The notes: a model not told the origin generated them from the letters alone. DNA of 40,691 nucleotides from Candidatus Rokubacteria bacterium GWA2_70_23 (GCA_001788395.1 MGBT01000002.1:4192-44882); one strand, 5' to 3'. Shown: positions 20,168-29,941, counted from the first letter of the stretch. Translations and numbers: made by a program.

Positions 20168-20875
20168 CTACAGCGCGAGGTACTGGTGGCGGATGGACTC
20201 GTCCTCGCGGAACTCGCGGGCCGAGCCCTCGTAGCGGATGAGCCCCTTCTCGAGCACGTAGACCCGGTCCGCCAGGTCCAGCGAGAACTCCACGTTCTGC
20301 TCGGCCAGCAGGATGGTGAGCCCCTCCCGCTTGAGCCGCCCGATCTGCTCCGTCATGTGCTCCACGACCAGGGGCGCGAGCCCCTCGGACGGCTCGTCCA
20401 GCAGCAGGAGCTCGGGGTTGCCCATCAACGTGCGCGCGATGGTGAGCATCTGCTGCTCGCCGCCCGACAGGAAGCCGCCCTGCCGGTCGCGCAGCTCGCG
20501 GAGCTTCGGGAAGAGGTCGTAGACCCGCTCGACGGTCCACCCACCGCTCCGCTGGCGGCGGCTCGCCACGTCCAGGTTCTCCCACACCGTGAGGTCGGCG
20601 AAGATGCGGCGGTCCTCCGGCACGAAGCCGATGCCCAGGCTCACCACCTTGAAGGGCTCCCGGCCCGTGATGTCCTGCCCCTTCCACGCGATCCGCCCCC
20701 GGCGGGGCGGGGTGAGCCCCATGATGCTCCGCATGGTGGTGGTCTTGCCGACGCCGTTGCGGCCCAGGAGGCACACGCACTCGCCGGCAGCGACGCCGAG
20801 GGAGACGCCGAAGAGCACCTGGGAGAGGCCGTAGGCGGTGTAGAGGTCCTCGACGACCAGCACGCGATCCGGCAT
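20168..20875 (-). CDS. livF: Branched-chain amino-acid type ABC transporter ATP-binding protein LivF (operon 1)
   Basis: LLGRNGVGKTTTMRSIMGL; LSGGEQQMLTIARTLMGNPELLLLDEPSEGLAP. Confidence 0.94.
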   Translation of the reverse strand: MPDRVLVVEDLYTAYGLSQVLFGVSLGVAAGECVCLLGRNGVGKTTTMRSIMGLTPPRRGRIAWKGQDITGREPFKVVSLGIGFVPEDRRIFADLTVWENLDVASRRQRSGGWTVERVYDLFPKLRELRDRQGGFLSGGEQQMLTIARTLMGNPELLLLDEPSEGLAPLVVEHMTEQIGRLKREGLTILLAEQNVEFSLDLADRVYVLEKGLIRYEGSAREFREDESIRHQYLAL

Positions 20876-20880
20876 TATCC

Positions 20881-21016
20881 TGGTCGCCTGAACGTCGGGG
20901 ACAGTGGGTGGCGGTTGGGCCTCTTCGCCCTCATCGGGCTCATCGGTCTGGTCGCCTGAACGTCGGGGACAGTGGGTGGCGGTTGGGCCTCTTCGCCCTC
21001 ATCGGGCTCATCGGTC
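20881..21016. repeat. Perfect tandem duplication of a 68-bp unit between livF and livG
   Basis: tggtcgcctgaacgtcggggacagtgggtggcggttgggcctcttcgccctcatcgggctcatcggtc at 20881-20948 and 20949-21016. Confidence 0.97.
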
Positions 21017-21751
21017 GTGCTTCTCCCCCAGGTAGACGCGACGGACGTCCGGGTGCCGGCGCACCTCGGCGGGCTCGCCGTCGGCGATCACGCGGCCCTG
21101 GTGGAGCACCGTGATGCGCTGGGCGATGGAGAAGACGACCTCCATGTCATGCTCCGTGAAGAGGAGCGTGAGGCTGCGCTCGCGGGCCAGGCGCTCGATG
21201 AGCTGGATCGTCTCGCGCGTCTCCGCCCCCGACATGCCGGCCGTGGGCTCGTCGAGCAGCAAAATCTCCGGCTCCAGCGCCAGCGCGATGCCGAGCTCGA
21301 GCTGCTTCTGGTTGCCGTGCGACAGGAACCCCGAGACCTCCCCCGCCTTGGCCAGGAGCCCCACCGAGTCCAGCAGCGCCTCGGTTTCCTCAAGGTAGAG
21401 GCGCTCCACCGGCGCGAACAGGTTCCATCCGCGGCCCCGGTGACAGAGGAAGGCCGCCTGGACGTTCTGGAACACGGTGAGCTTCGGGAAGATGTTGGTG
21501 CGCTGGAACGATCGCCCCATCCCCAGGCGGCAGAGATCGTGGGGCGGGATGCCCGTGACCTCGCGCCCCTTGAACATCACCTGCCCGCTGTCCGGTTTCA
21601 GATGTCCGGTGATCAGGTTGAAGAGCGTCGTCTTGCCGGCGCCGTTGGGCCCGATGATGGCGCTGATGGAGCCCTGCGGCACCGTCAGGCTCACGCCCGC
21701 CACGGCCATGAAGCCGTCGAAGGAGCGCCTCAGATCCCGGACCTCAAGCAC
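21008..21751 (-). CDS. livG: ABC transporter ATP-binding protein LivG (operon 1)
   Basis: MLEVRDLRRSFDGFMAVAGVSLTVPQGSISAIIGPNGAGKTTLFNLITGHLKPDSG.... Confidence 0.94.
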   Translation of the reverse strand: MLEVRDLRRSFDGFMAVAGVSLTVPQGSISAIIGPNGAGKTTLFNLITGHLKPDSGQVMFKGREVTGIPPHDLCRLGMGRSFQRTNIFPKLTVFQNVQAAFLCHRGRGWNLFAPVERLYLEETEALLDSVGLLAKAGEVSGFLSHGNQKQLELGIALALEPEILLLDEPTAGMSGAETRETIQLIERLARERSLTLLFTEHDMEVVFSIAQRITVLHQGRVIADGEPAEVRRHPDVRRVYLGEKHDR

Positions 21752-22727
21752 GGCCCAGCCTCCGGCCGATCCAGCGCGCGAAGCCCTGCGCGGTCCCCGC
21801 GATGCCGCCGGGGAAGGCGAAGAGCAGCACGACCAGGATGGTGCCGAGGATCAGCGGCCAGTACTCCGTGTAGGAGACGATCTGCTGGTTCAGCAGGATC
21901 AGCGCCACCGCGCCCACGCCGGGCCCGAAGAAGGTCCCCATCCCGCCGAGGAGCGTCATGATCAGCACCTCGGCGGACTTGGTCCAGTAGGCGAAGTCGG
22001 GGAAGACGCCGCGGTTGAAGATGCCGAAGAGCCCCCCCGCCAGCCCGGCGAAGGTGCCGGCCAGGACGAAGGCCGCCAGCTCGTAGCGGCGCACGTTGAC
22101 GCCAATGAACTCGGCACGCTCGGGATTCTCCCGGATCGTCGTGAGCATGCGCCCGAAGGGCGAGCCGACGATGCGGCGGAGAATCCAGAAACAGGCGGCC
22201 ACCAGGACCACGGTCACGAAGTAGAAGTATTCCGATGTCCGGTAGCCGCCCAGGAAGGGCAGGATGCCGCTGACGCGCTCCACCCAGTCGAAGTCGGGGT
22301 AGGGGATCTCGGGCATGCCCTGCTCGCCGCCGGTGACCTCGTTCCACTTGAAGCAGATGGCCCACACGATCTGGGCGAAGGCCAGCGTCAGCATGGCGAA
22401 GTAGATCCGCGTCAGGCGCACGCAGAAGAAACCGAAGACGAGGGCGAACGTCGCGGTCACGAGTCCGGCGGCCGGGAAGGCGAGGAGGAAGGCGAGGCCC
22501 GCCTTCTTCATGAGGATCCCGGTGGTGTAGGCCCCGATACCGAAGTAGGCCGCATGCCCGAAGGAGACGAGCCCCGTGTAGCCGACGAGCAGATTGAGGC
22601 TCGTGGCGAAGAGCGCCCAGATGACGATGTCGTTGGCCACGAACGTGTAGAAGCGCGAGCCGAGGGCCGGCACGAAGAGCGCCGCCGCGAAGACCAGGAG
22701 CGGCCAGGGGACTCGGCGGAGCATCAC
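21744..22727 (-). CDS. livM: ABC transporter permease LivM (operon 1)
   Basis: NLLVGYTGLVSFGHAAYFGIGAYTTGI...; multi-TM. Confidence 0.93.
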   Translation of the reverse strand: MMLRRVPWPLLVFAAALFVPALGSRFYTFVANDIVIWALFATSLNLLVGYTGLVSFGHAAYFGIGAYTTGILMKKAGLAFLLAFPAAGLVTATFALVFGFFCVRLTRIYFAMLTLAFAQIVWAICFKWNEVTGGEQGMPEIPYPDFDWVERVSGILPFLGGYRTSEYFYFVTVVLVAACFWILRRIVGSPFGRMLTTIRENPERAEFIGVNVRRYELAAFVLAGTFAGLAGGLFGIFNRGVFPDFAYWTKSAEVLIMTLLGGMGTFFGPGVGAVALILLNQQIVSYTEYWPLILGTILVVLLFAFPGGIAGTAQGFARWIGRRLGRA

Positions 22728-23608
22728 TTGAGGGGTTTCCCGAGGAGGCCCCAGGGGCGGATGATGAGCACGGCGGCCATCAGGGCGAACACGGAGAAGA
22801 TGGAGAAGCGTGGGACGAAGAGAATGCCGAAGGAGAGCACCTGGCCGTAGATGAGGGCCCCGAGGAACGTGCCCCAGAAAGAGCCCAGCCCCCCGATCAC
22901 GACCACGATGAAGGCCTCGACGATCATCTCCGTGTCCATGCCGGGGACGATGCTCTTGACCGGGGTGACCAGCGCTCCGCCCAGGCCGCCCAGGAAGGAT
23001 CCGAGCATGAACACGCCGAGGTAGAGGCGATCGACGTTAACGCCCAGCGCCCCGAGCGTCTCCCGGTCGAGCGCCGCGGCCCGGATGAAGCGCCCCGCGC
23101 GTGTCCGACGCAGGACGAACCAGAACCCGAGCGCGATGGCCGGGCTCAGCAGCAGGATGAAGAGGTTGTAATACGGCACCGTGGTGCCGAAGAGCGAGAA
23201 GGAGCCGGTGAGCCCAGGCGGCCGGCTGACCGACTTCTGCTGGGTGCCCCAGAAGATCTTGGCCACGTCGCTCAGGATGAGCACCAGGGCATAGGTGAAC
23301 AGGAGCTGGTAGAGCTCCTCCTTGCCGTAGAGGTAGCGGAAGAGCAGGCGCTCCACGAGACCCCCCAGGATCGCGACGCCGAGGGCCGCGCCCAGCGTCG
23401 CCCACCAGAACCGACCGTGCCCGGTGCCGAGCCACTGGACGAGCTGGTAGGCGCCGTAGGCCCCGAGCATGTAGAAGGACCCGTGGGCGAAGTTCAGCAC
23501 GCGGAGCACGCCGAAGATGAGCGAGAGCCCCGAGGCGATGAGAAAGAGGTACATGGCGGCCGTGAGGCCGCTCAACGACTGGGCGAAGATGAACGACGGA
23601 TCGGGCAT
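22724..23608 (-). CDS. livH: ABC transporter permease LivH (operon 1)
   Basis: MYLFLIASGLSLIFGVLRVLNFAHGSFYMLGAYGAYQLV.... Confidence 0.93.
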   Translation of the reverse strand: MPDPSFIFAQSLSGLTAAMYLFLIASGLSLIFGVLRVLNFAHGSFYMLGAYGAYQLVQWLGTGHGRFWWATLGAALGVAILGGLVERLLFRYLYGKEELYQLLFTYALVLILSDVAKIFWGTQQKSVSRPPGLTGSFSLFGTTVPYYNLFILLLSPAIALGFWFVLRRTRAGRFIRAAALDRETLGALGVNVDRLYLGVFMLGSFLGGLGGALVTPVKSIVPGMDTEMIVEAFIVVVIGGLGSFWGTFLGALIYGQVLSFGILFVPRFSIFSVFALMAAVLIIRPWGLLGKPLK

Positions 23609-23629
23609 GGGGGCTATGTCGGACGCACA

Positions 23630-23714
23630 GCCAGCCGGGGCCGGGGGGCGGGGGCGCTCCCGGCGAGTGGGGTATCGAGCAAGGGAGCGCCCCCGCCCCC
23701 CGGCCCCGGCTGGC
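23630..23714 (-). terminator. Perfect 32-bp GC-rich hairpin between livK and livH (family copy 3)
   Basis: gccagccggggccggggggcgggggcgctccc (23630-23661) / gggagcgcccccgccccccggccccggctggc (23683-23714); loop, on minus strand, ttgctcGATACCCCACtcgcc. Confidence 0.9.
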
Positions 23715-23723
23715 GGAGGGTCG

Positions 23724-24911
23724 CTAGTCCATGAACTTGGTCGGGTCCACGTACTCCACCGGCTTCAGGATCGGGAAGGGATACTTCGGGTCCTTCACCG
23801 TCTTGCCGTAGAGCTGGCCGCGGTCGGCCTGATGGTCCTTCTCCCGGATCGTCTGCTTGCCGGCTGGCGTGTCGATCGTCAGCCCGAGCAGCGCCCTGGA
23901 CACCTTGTCGGACTCGGTGCTCCCGGCCTTCTTGATGGCCTCGGCGAGGAACTGCATGCCCGTGTAGCCCTGGATGGCCCAGGAGGACGGGTACTCGTCC
24001 TTCGTGAACTTGGCCAGCCTCGCCGTGTAGTCCCTGTGCGCGGGCGTCTCGGCCCAGTAGAAGGCGTCGTACGTGTTGGCCCAGATGCCCACGGGGTAGT
24101 CGGCGCCCATGGCCTTGGTGGACTCCGGCGAGCCCGCCTCCGCCACGGCCATCATGTTGTACTTGATGGCGTCGAAGTAGCCGAGGGGCTTGGCCTGCTT
24201 CACGAAGGTCACGAAGTGGCCGCCCCAGAGCGAGGAGAAGACGGCCTCGGGCTTCTTCGCCATCTGCGCGTTGATGAAGGGCGTGTAGTCCGCCTCGCCG
24301 AGCTTGGGCCACTGCTGATCCACGATCTGCACGCTGGGCTTGATCTTCTTCAGGTGCTCGACGAAGGACCTGGTGACGTCCTGTCCGTAGGCGTAGTCCG
24401 GGCTGATGGTCCCGATCCGCGTCACCGGCCACTTGGCCACGATCTCGGCCGCGCTCCGCCCTTCCATGGTGGTGTTGGCCGCGGTGCGGAACACGTAGGG
24501 ATGGAGCTTGTCCTTGGCCGTGAGCTGGTCGGTCTTGGGGATGGGGGCGATGAAGACGACCTTGTTCTCCTTGGCGACCACGGAGACGGCCGGCCCCTCG
24601 GCCGAGGTGAGCGTCCCCACCAGGAAGTCCACGTTCTCCTTGAGGATGAGCTCGCGCGAGACGCGCACGGCCTCATCGGCACTGCCCTTGGTGTCCCGGG
24701 GCACCAGCTCGATCTTGCGGCCCAGGACGCCGCCCTTGGCGTTGAGCTCCTCCACGTACATCTCGGCGCCCTTGAGCGCAGGCGCGCCGAACAAGGCCCC
24801 GGGGCCTGACAGGATCATCGGGAAGCCGACCTTGATCGGTTTCTGGGCCTCGGCGGCCAGCGGCAGCGCCAAGAGCCCGGCCAGCAGCATTGTCACCATG
24901 CGCATCGTCAT
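23724..24911 (-). CDS. ABC transporter substrate-binding protein LivK-like (operon 1)
   Basis: Signal peptide; KPIKVGFPMILSGPGALFGAPALKGAEMYVEELNAKGGVLGRKIELVPRDTKGSADEAVR. Confidence 0.93.
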   Translation of the reverse strand: MTMRMVTMLLAGLLALPLAAEAQKPIKVGFPMILSGPGALFGAPALKGAEMYVEELNAKGGVLGRKIELVPRDTKGSADEAVRVSRELILKENVDFLVGTLTSAEGPAVSVVAKENKVVFIAPIPKTDQLTAKDKLHPYVFRTAANTTMEGRSAAEIVAKWPVTRIGTISPDYAYGQDVTRSFVEHLKKIKPSVQIVDQQWPKLGEADYTPFINAQMAKKPEAVFSSLWGGHFVTFVKQAKPLGYFDAIKYNMMAVAEAGSPESTKAMGADYPVGIWANTYDAFYWAETPAHRDYTARLAKFTKDEYPSSWAIQGYTGMQFLAEAIKKAGSTESDKVSRALLGLTIDTPAGKQTIREKDHQADRGQLYGKTVKDPKYPFPILKPVEYVDPTKFMD

Positions 24912-24973
24912 TGGTAAACCCCCTTTGGCTGCGTGAAGTACCGCCCTCAGCGAAGTGCCCCTTCCGCTCGGCG

Positions 24974-25861
24974 TCAGAAGACCGGGAGGCCGGGGACCCG
25001 GACGCGGACCCGGTACACGGAGGTGGAGGCCGTGATGTAGAGGCTCCGGCAGTCCGCGTCACCCCAGGCCATGTTGGCGGTGTGCTCGGGCACGTGGATG
25101 ACCCCGAGGCACCGCGCCTCCGGGGTGAAGACGTGGATGCCGCCCGGCCCGCAGCAATACACGTTGCCCGCCGAGTCGAGCTTCATCCCGTCCGGGGCGC
25201 CCGGGCCCTCGCCGGTGGTTTCCGCCCACACGCGCCCTCCCCCGAGCGTGCCGTCAGCCTTCACGTCGAAGACGCGGATGTGCTGTCGGGCCGTGTCGTT
25301 GATGAAGAGGCGCCGGCCGTCCAGCGAGAAGCAGAGCCCGTTGGGCCGGTCGAAGTCGTCAAGCAGCAGGGTCGGGCTCCTGGGATCGGCGCCCACGCGG
25401 TACACGCCCTGGAAGGGCAGCTCCTGGTCCCGCTTGACGCCGTAGTACTCGGCCCGGCCGTAAGGCGGATCGCTGAAGTAGATGCCGCCGTCGGCCGCGC
25501 AGACGATGTCGTTGGGGCTGTTGAGCTGCTTGCCCTGGTAATGCGTCGCCAGCGGCGTGATCTGCCCGTCGGCCTCGGTCCGGCTCACCTGGCTCGAGGC
25601 GTGCTCGCAGGCCAAGAGGCGTCCCCGGCGATCCCACGTGAGGCCGTTGGACATGTTGCAGGGCTTGCGGAACGTCGTGACGCCGCCCTTCGCCGACCAG
25701 CGGCGCAGATGGTCACCCGGCATGTCGCTCCAGAGGAGGGAGTGATCCCGGGGATGCCAGAGCGGGCCCTCGGTGAAGAGGCACCCCGTCGCGATCCGCT
25801 CGAAGGCGACGTCCGGGCCCACGACCGAGGCGAACCGGGGGTCGCGGATCTCGACGCTCAC
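24974..25861 (-). CDS. SMP-30/gluconolactonase-family protein
   Basis: CLFTEGPLWHPRDHSLLWSDMPGDHLRRWS...GLTWDRRGRLLACEH...LNSPNDIVCAADGGIYFSDPPYG...RPNGLCFSLDGRRLFINDT. GTG start. Confidence 0.93.
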   Translation of the reverse strand: MSVEIRDPRFASVVGPDVAFERIATGCLFTEGPLWHPRDHSLLWSDMPGDHLRRWSAKGGVTTFRKPCNMSNGLTWDRRGRLLACEHASSQVSRTEADGQITPLATHYQGKQLNSPNDIVCAADGGIYFSDPPYGRAEYYGVKRDQELPFQGVYRVGADPRSPTLLLDDFDRPNGLCFSLDGRRLFINDTARQHIRVFDVKADGTLGGGRVWAETTGEGPGAPDGMKLDSAGNVYCCGPGGIHVFTPEARCLGVIHVPEHTANMAWGDADCRSLYITASTSVYRVRVRVPGLPVF

Positions 25862-26049
25862 GTCTTCATCCGCTCCCCGGGCTTCCCGGCCACGTACCAG
25901 TCGGGAGGATCGATCTCCTCGATCACCACCCAGATGGCCTCGCGGGGCACCTTGGTCACGTCGGAAATGGCCTCCGTGACCCGTCTCGCGATCTCGTCCT
26001 TCCGCTCCTTGCCGTGGCCTGCGTAGATCCGGATATTCACGAACGGCAT
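25858..26049 (-). CDS. 4-oxalocrotonate tautomerase-like protein
   Basis: MPFVNIRIYAGHGKERKDEIARRVTEAISDVTKVPREAIWVVIEEIDPPDWYVAGKPGERMKT; Pro after initiator Met. Confidence 0.9.
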   Translation of the reverse strand: MPFVNIRIYAGHGKERKDEIARRVTEAISDVTKVPREAIWVVIEEIDPPDWYVAGKPGERMKT

Positions 26050-26219
26050 CGCGTCCCCCCTGGTGCCAATGCACCCGTGCGGTTGTCGGGGCCGAAAACG
26101 CCGCGAGACTAGCACGCGGGCGACCCCGTCGCAAGGCCCCGGGGGTCGTCCGAGGACAGCGCGACGCGTCAGGAGTGAGAGTGCGTCCGGCCGGGTGCCG
26201 CTCCTGCTATGCTGGGCTC

Positions 26220-27194
26220 GTGGCCGATCTCGTCAACCAGTTTTCCTGGTCCCGCACCCGGGACAATGTCTTCCAGGAGTGCCGGCGCCGCTACTACTTC
26301 CACTACTACGGCGCCTGGGGCGGGTGGGGCCAGGCCGCAGATCCGGCGACGCGCACCCTCTACGTCCTCAAGCAGCTCGGCACGCGCCAGATGTGGGCCG
26401 GCCGGCTCGTCCACGAGGCCGTCGAGCGGGTGCTCCTCGCGATGCGCGACGGGTATGCGCTCTCGGAGGCCTCGCTGATCGAGGACACCGTGCGCCAGAT
26501 GCGCGAGGAGTGGAAGGGCTCGCGCGACGGCGTGTACCGGCAGACCCCGAAGCGCACGGGGCTCTTCGAGCACGAGTACGCGGTGCCGATCAAGGACAGC
26601 GAGTGGCAGACCCTCCGCGACCACGTGGTCCGCTGCCTCCGTAACTTCCACCGGCTGCCGTTGCTCGCCGACATCAAGCGCATCCCCACCGACCGCTGGA
26701 TCCTCATCGAGGATATCGGCTCCTTCGCCTTCGAGGGCACCCTGGTCTACGCCGCGCCTGACTTCGGCTACTGGAGCGAGGCGGGCCGGCTCCAGCTCGT
26801 GGACTGGAAGACGGGCGGCAGCGGCAACAACGTGGCGCTCCAGCTCGGCGGGTATGCGCTGTACGCCCTCGAGGTCCTCGCCGCGGCGCCTGACCGGGTG
26901 GACCTCCTGGAGGTCAACCTGCGCGAGGGACGGCTCACCGCCCATCCCTGCGACGAGTCGATCCTCGAGCGCGTGCGGGAGCACATCCGGCTGTCGGTGC
27001 GGGCCATGAGGGCGTACCTCGAGGATGCCGATCGGAACCTGGCCGAGGAGGAGAACTTCGAGAAGACCGAGGACCTGCGTCTCTGCCGCTGGTGCAACTT
27101 CCGGGCGGTTTGCCGTCCGGAGCTGCCGCCCTTCGCTGCGGCCGCGGCCCCCGCGGAGGAGGACGCGCCGGCCGAGAGGAGCGAGCCGGCATGA
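26220..27194 (+). CDS. RecB/AddB-like PD-(D/E)XK nuclease with probable Fe-S cysteines
   Basis: FSWSRTRDNVFQECRRRYYFHYYGAW...LQLVDWKTGG...LCRWCNFRAVC. Confidence 0.85.
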   Translation: MADLVNQFSWSRTRDNVFQECRRRYYFHYYGAWGGWGQAADPATRTLYVLKQLGTRQMWAGRLVHEAVERVLLAMRDGYALSEASLIEDTVRQMREEWKGSRDGVYRQTPKRTGLFEHEYAVPIKDSEWQTLRDHVVRCLRNFHRLPLLADIKRIPTDRWILIEDIGSFAFEGTLVYAAPDFGYWSEAGRLQLVDWKTGGSGNNVALQLGGYALYALEVLAAAPDRVDLLEVNLREGRLTAHPCDESILERVREHIRLSVRAMRAYLEDADRNLAEEENFEKTEDLRLCRWCNFRAVCRPELPPFAAAAAPAEEDAPAERSEPA

Positions 27195-27210
27195 AGGCGC
27201 TGCTGGCGGA

Positions 27211-28542
27211 TCAGCGGGCGGGCGGTCTGGCGATCACCGTCCGCAGCGTCTGAAGGTAGCGCCGGGCCACGCGCTGGACGTCCTCGGCCGTGACCTGGCG
27301 CACCTGCGCCACGTGGCGGTCGAGGAACTCGTAGCCGACACCGGCAGCCTCGAACGAGGCCAGGTACCAGGCCTGCCGTGCGTTCGTCCGCCGGTCCATG
27401 GCGAGGTTGCCGAGCAGGTACGCCTTGGCGACCCTCAGATCCTCGGCCGACACCGGCTCCTGCTGGATCCGCGTGAGCTCGTGCCGGAGGGCAGCCTCGG
27501 ACTTCTCCAGGTTCTCGGGTGCCGTGCCGATCTGCGCGAGGATGTGGCCCCGATCGATCCGCGTGGGGTACTGCACGGCCGTGGTGTAGGCGAGGCCCTG
27601 CTTGTCCCGGAGCTCGGAGAAGAAACGTCCCGCCATGCCGCCGCCCAGCACGGCGCTCAGCACCTTCACGGCCGGGTAGTCGGGATCGGTGAGCGCCGGT
27701 GCCGGGCCTCCCGCCAGGATCTGTGCCTGCGCGCCCGGCACCTCGATCACGTCGCGGGCGCTTGACGGCGGGGGGAGCGGCGCCGGGGCCAGGGGCGGCG
27801 CGGGGCCGGCCGGTACGGCGCCGAAGAGCCGCCCAGCCTGGGCGCCCACCTCCGCCGCCTTCACTCGCCCGCTCACGGCCAGCACCATCTGCCCCGGCAC
27901 GTAGTGGCGGCGGTACTGGGCCAGGAGGGCCTCGCGGTCGAGCCGCTCGACGCTCTCCTTGAGCCCCAGCGGGTTCCAGGCGTAGCCGTTCTCGCCGAAC
28001 AGGTGGGCGCCGAGCGTGTCGAGGGCGACATCGTACGGTTTGTCGCCGCGGTTCCGGATCTGGCGCACGAGGAAGTCGCGCACGGCCTGGACGGTGCCCT
28101 CGGGGAGGGAGGGGCGGAGCGCCACGTCGGCCACCAGCTCGAGCATCTCCACCCAGTGGCGGGAGAGCGCCGTGGCCGCGATCTCGGAGAAGTCCACGTC
28201 GCCGTAGGCGTCGATGCTGCCTCCCATGCGGTCGGCGGCCTCCACGATCTGGCTGCCGTTGAGCCTCGCCGTGGCCCGCACCACCATGAGCTGGAGGAGA
28301 TTGGAGATCCCGGCGTTCGCCCGGGTCTCCCAGCGGGTGCCCATGCGCACCCCGAGAGAGATGGCGACCACGGGGGCCGTCGGGTTCTCGCGCACGAGCA
28401 CGGTCATCCCGTTCGCGAGCCGGATGCGTGACACCGCCGGCGACGGGACCTGCGCCCAGGCCTGGACCGCCCCCAGCAGCGCCAAGAGCATGACGAGGCC
28501 GACGGCGATACGGCGGCGCGCGCGGGGACGCCGCGGCGTCAT
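27211..28542 (-). CDS. M16-family peptidase-like protein, HxxEH motif absent
   Basis: VSRIRLANGMTVLVRENPTAPVVAISLGVRMGTRWETRANAGISNLLQLMVVRATARLNGSQIVEAADRMGGSIDAYGDVDF. Confidence 0.9.
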   Translation of the reverse strand: MTPRRPRARRRIAVGLVMLLALLGAVQAWAQVPSPAVSRIRLANGMTVLVRENPTAPVVAISLGVRMGTRWETRANAGISNLLQLMVVRATARLNGSQIVEAADRMGGSIDAYGDVDFSEIAATALSRHWVEMLELVADVALRPSLPEGTVQAVRDFLVRQIRNRGDKPYDVALDTLGAHLFGENGYAWNPLGLKESVERLDREALLAQYRRHYVPGQMVLAVSGRVKAAEVGAQAGRLFGAVPAGPAPPLAPAPLPPPSSARDVIEVPGAQAQILAGGPAPALTDPDYPAVKVLSAVLGGGMAGRFFSELRDKQGLAYTTAVQYPTRIDRGHILAQIGTAPENLEKSEAALRHELTRIQQEPVSAEDLRVAKAYLLGNLAMDRRTNARQAWYLASFEAAGVGYEFLDRHVAQVRQVTAEDVQRVARRYLQTLRTVIARPPAR

Positions 28543-29906
28543 CACTGCCCCGCCTTTTTCGGCACGAACGCGAGCCGCGCGTAATCGGTGCGAGAGAGGA
28601 CGCGGCGGGCCGCGTCCCGGATCTGCTCCCGCGTGACCTGCCGGAGCCGCTCCACGTAGCGGAGCTCCTCCTCGAGGGCCCAGGTGGTCTCGGCGATGCC
28701 GTAGGCATTGGCGAGCCCCTCGGAGGTCTCGATGGTGAAGGCGTGCTCGGACTCGGCCTTGGTCACCGCCAGCTGGCGCTCCTCCTCGGTGGGCCCGCTC
28801 TCCTGCATCCTGGCGATCTCTTCCAGGACAATCTGCTCGACCCGCTCGAGGTCCTTCGCCTCCAGCTCCGCCCTGAGGCTCAGGATGCCGCCGCCCATGA
28901 GCGCGGCGTAGCTCATGGTGATGCTCGACACGAGGCGCTCCTCGTCGCGGAGCCGCTGGGCCAGCCGCGAGCTCTCCGCCCCGGCCATGATCGAGGCCAG
29001 GAGATCTACCGCGAAGCCATCGGTGTCGTCCGCGCGCGGCGCGAGCCACCCCAGCGCCAGGTGAGCCTGCTGCTCGGCCCGCTCGACCTCGCGCCGCAAC
29101 CCGCCCGCGAGCGGTCGGGGCGCGGGGACGGGCGCGGGGCGGTAACCCGACGCGGGCACCCGGCCGAAGATCTTCGCCACGGACGCGCGCACGGCGCGTG
29201 GATCCACGGGCCCCACCACCACGACGGACATGTTCTCGGGGGTGTAGTACCGCCGGTTATACGCCTTCAGTCGCTCGCGGGTGGCGGCCGTCATGGTCTC
29301 GCGCGTGCCGAGGACGGGGCGGCCGTAGGGATGGCCGTCGAACACGAGCCCGTAGAGCTGGCGGACGATCGCGGTGCGTGGATTGTCGGCCTCGATCCGG
29401 GCCTCCTCGAAGATGACCTCGCGCTCGCGCGGGATCTCCTCGGCGTCGAAGGTGGAGCGGAACGCCATGTCGGCGAGGAGATCGATGGCCGTGTCCATGG
29501 CCTCGGACGGGACGACGATGTAGAAGGTCGTGTAATCGAAGGAGGTCACGGCGTTGGAGCGGCCGCCGACCCCTTCGACCGCGCGGTCGATGTGGCCAGG
29601 CCCCCACTTGTCCGTGCCCTTGAAGAGCATGTGCTCCTGGAAGTGGGAGAAGCCCAGCTCGTCGAGCTTCTCGTAGCGCACGCCCACGCCCACCCACAGG
29701 TACACGGCCACGATGTCCGCGGCGCGGTGGTCCTGGATGATGAGACGGAGCCCGTTGGGGAGCACCTCACGCGTCGGAGACGGGAGGTCGTCCTCGCTGC
29801 CGGCGGAACGGGGCATCACCCTCACGGCAGGCGCCGCCACGCTGCAGCCGGCGACGAGCGCAGCGAGCCAGACCGCCGCGAGGGCCGCGCGCCAGGACCG
29901 GGTCAT
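28542..29906 (-). CDS. M16-family zinc peptidase (lipoprotein-like N-terminus)
   Basis: LAALVAGCSVAAP; LGFSHFQEHMLFKGTDKWGPGHIDRAVEGVGGRSNAVTSFDYTTFYIVV (HFQEH zinc motif); TGATG overlap with the next gene. Confidence 0.93.
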   Translation of the reverse strand: MTRSWRAALAAVWLAALVAGCSVAAPAVRVMPRSAGSEDDLPSPTREVLPNGLRLIIQDHRAADIVAVYLWVGVGVRYEKLDELGFSHFQEHMLFKGTDKWGPGHIDRAVEGVGGRSNAVTSFDYTTFYIVVPSEAMDTAIDLLADMAFRSTFDAEEIPREREVIFEEARIEADNPRTAIVRQLYGLVFDGHPYGRPVLGTRETMTAATRERLKAYNRRYYTPENMSVVVVGPVDPRAVRASVAKIFGRVPASGYRPAPVPAPRPLAGGLRREVERAEQQAHLALGWLAPRADDTDGFAVDLLASIMAGAESSRLAQRLRDEERLVSSITMSYAALMGGGILSLRAELEAKDLERVEQIVLEEIARMQESGPTEEERQLAVTKAESEHAFTIETSEGLANAYGIAETTWALEEELRYVERLRQVTREQIRDAARRVLSRTDYARLAFVPKKAGQ

Positions 29907-29941
29907 GGGACGAAGTATACAGGGGTTCACAGGGAGCGCGA

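Noticed and set aside
20881-21016. CRISPR-like repeat
   Set aside because: Only two directly abutting 68-bp copies with no spacers.
26768-28708. 646-aa minus ORF and other overlapping long ORFs in the M16 region
   Set aside because: Alternate frames of the M16 genes and antisense of the RecB-like nuclease; no domain-like sequence.
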